Below are positions 63,730 to 64,000 of a stretch of DNA of 64,000 nucleotides, piece by piece. Numbering within the stretch: position 1 is the first letter of the stretch; the number at the start of each line of letters is the position of its first letter. This stretch comes from Candidatus Dormiibacterota bacterium (GTDB taxonomy: Bacteria > Acidobacteriota > Polarisedimenticolia > Gp22-AA2), in the NCBI GenBank assembly GCA_035635555.1, contig DASQAT010000046.1, forward strand, positions 62,001-126,000, given 5' to 3'. The notes below the pieces were generated by a model that had not been told where the DNA came from, did not search any database, and was given only the letters and a program-made list of their open reading frames with translations. The position numbers and the translations under genes were made by a program.

Positions 63730-63733
<4 letters not shown>
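62264..63733 (+). CDS. trpE: Anthranilate synthase component I
   Basis: A 489-residue enzyme starting at TTG with AGGGGGG upstream. The N-terminal [20 protein letters not shown] contains the LLES motif that binds feedback tryptophan. The chorismate-binding part has [71 protein letters not shown] and [17 protein letters not shown]. It converts chorismate to anthranilate with ammonia from TrpG. It overlaps trpG by four bases and lies under the NYFYYWWR leader. Confidence 0.95.

Positions 63734-64000
<267 letters not shown>

Overview
The window comes from a GC-rich, double-membraned (Gram-negative type) bacterium. Lipid A synthesis (lpxB), an Mla-type outer-membrane lipid transport operon, a Wza/Wzc capsule export pair and two outer-membrane beta-barrel proteins all point to an outer membrane. 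A fused aroD-aroE gene, the yicC-gmk-rpoZ-coaBC order and the very high GC content would fit Acidobacteriota or a neighbouring deep phylum. That placement is inference; no rRNA or other phylogenetic marker is present.

Layout. 1-6.1 kb: the end of a MurJ/Wzx-type flippase, then a leftward run of two GT4 glycosyltransferases around an AsnB-type amidotransferase. 6.2-8.6 kb: leftward glutaryl-CoA dehydrogenase and thiolase. 9.0-18.2 kb: a GT2-methyltransferase fusion, a large secreted protein joining a degenerate glycosidase domain to a beta-barrel, a methyltransferase, a PlsC acyltransferase, a polyprenyl-phosphate glycosyltransferase and a multi-pass GT-C-like protein. 18.3-21.0 kb: mlaE-mlaF-mlaD with its own promoter. 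21.0-45.9 kb: a large, tightly overlapping exopolysaccharide locus holding sugar-nucleotide enzymes, glycosyltransferases, two O-antigen polymerase/ligase homologues around a TPR protein, CapA- and CapK-like proteins, an aminotransferase, a PglC-type initiating transferase, a WbpM-type dehydratase, a beta-barrel, Wza and Wzc. 46.0-47.0 kb: leftward UDP-xylose synthase. 47.2-64 kb: housekeeping genes, from the lysophospholipid acyltransferase-lpxB pair to trpE-trpG.

How it fits together. The polysaccharide genes form an almost complete Wzy-type pathway. UDP-GlcNAc and UDP-glucose are oxidised, epimerised, decarboxylated or dehydrated to several sugar nucleotides. A PglC-type enzyme loads the first sugar on the lipid carrier, glycosyltransferases extend it, a MurJ-like protein may flip it, Wzy-like proteins polymerise it, and Wzc/Wza/beta-barrel proteins export it. 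Four-base start/stop overlaps (ATGA, GTGA, TTGA) mark translational coupling through most of the locus.

The most unusual signals are decoding and regulation events in the housekeeping part. (1) selD contains an in-frame UGA in the SelD active-site motif, followed by a SECIS-like hairpin, so SelD is itself a selenoprotein. (2) coaBC and the acyltransferase before lpxB are each interrupted at an identical T-A9-CTC tract, and both need the same -1 frame change. This is a candidate programmed slippage system, or else a repeated sequencing error. (3) A short leader peptide ending in NYFYYWWR lies between a strong promoter and a lipoprotein-trpE-trpG operon, the signature of an aromatic amino acid attenuator.
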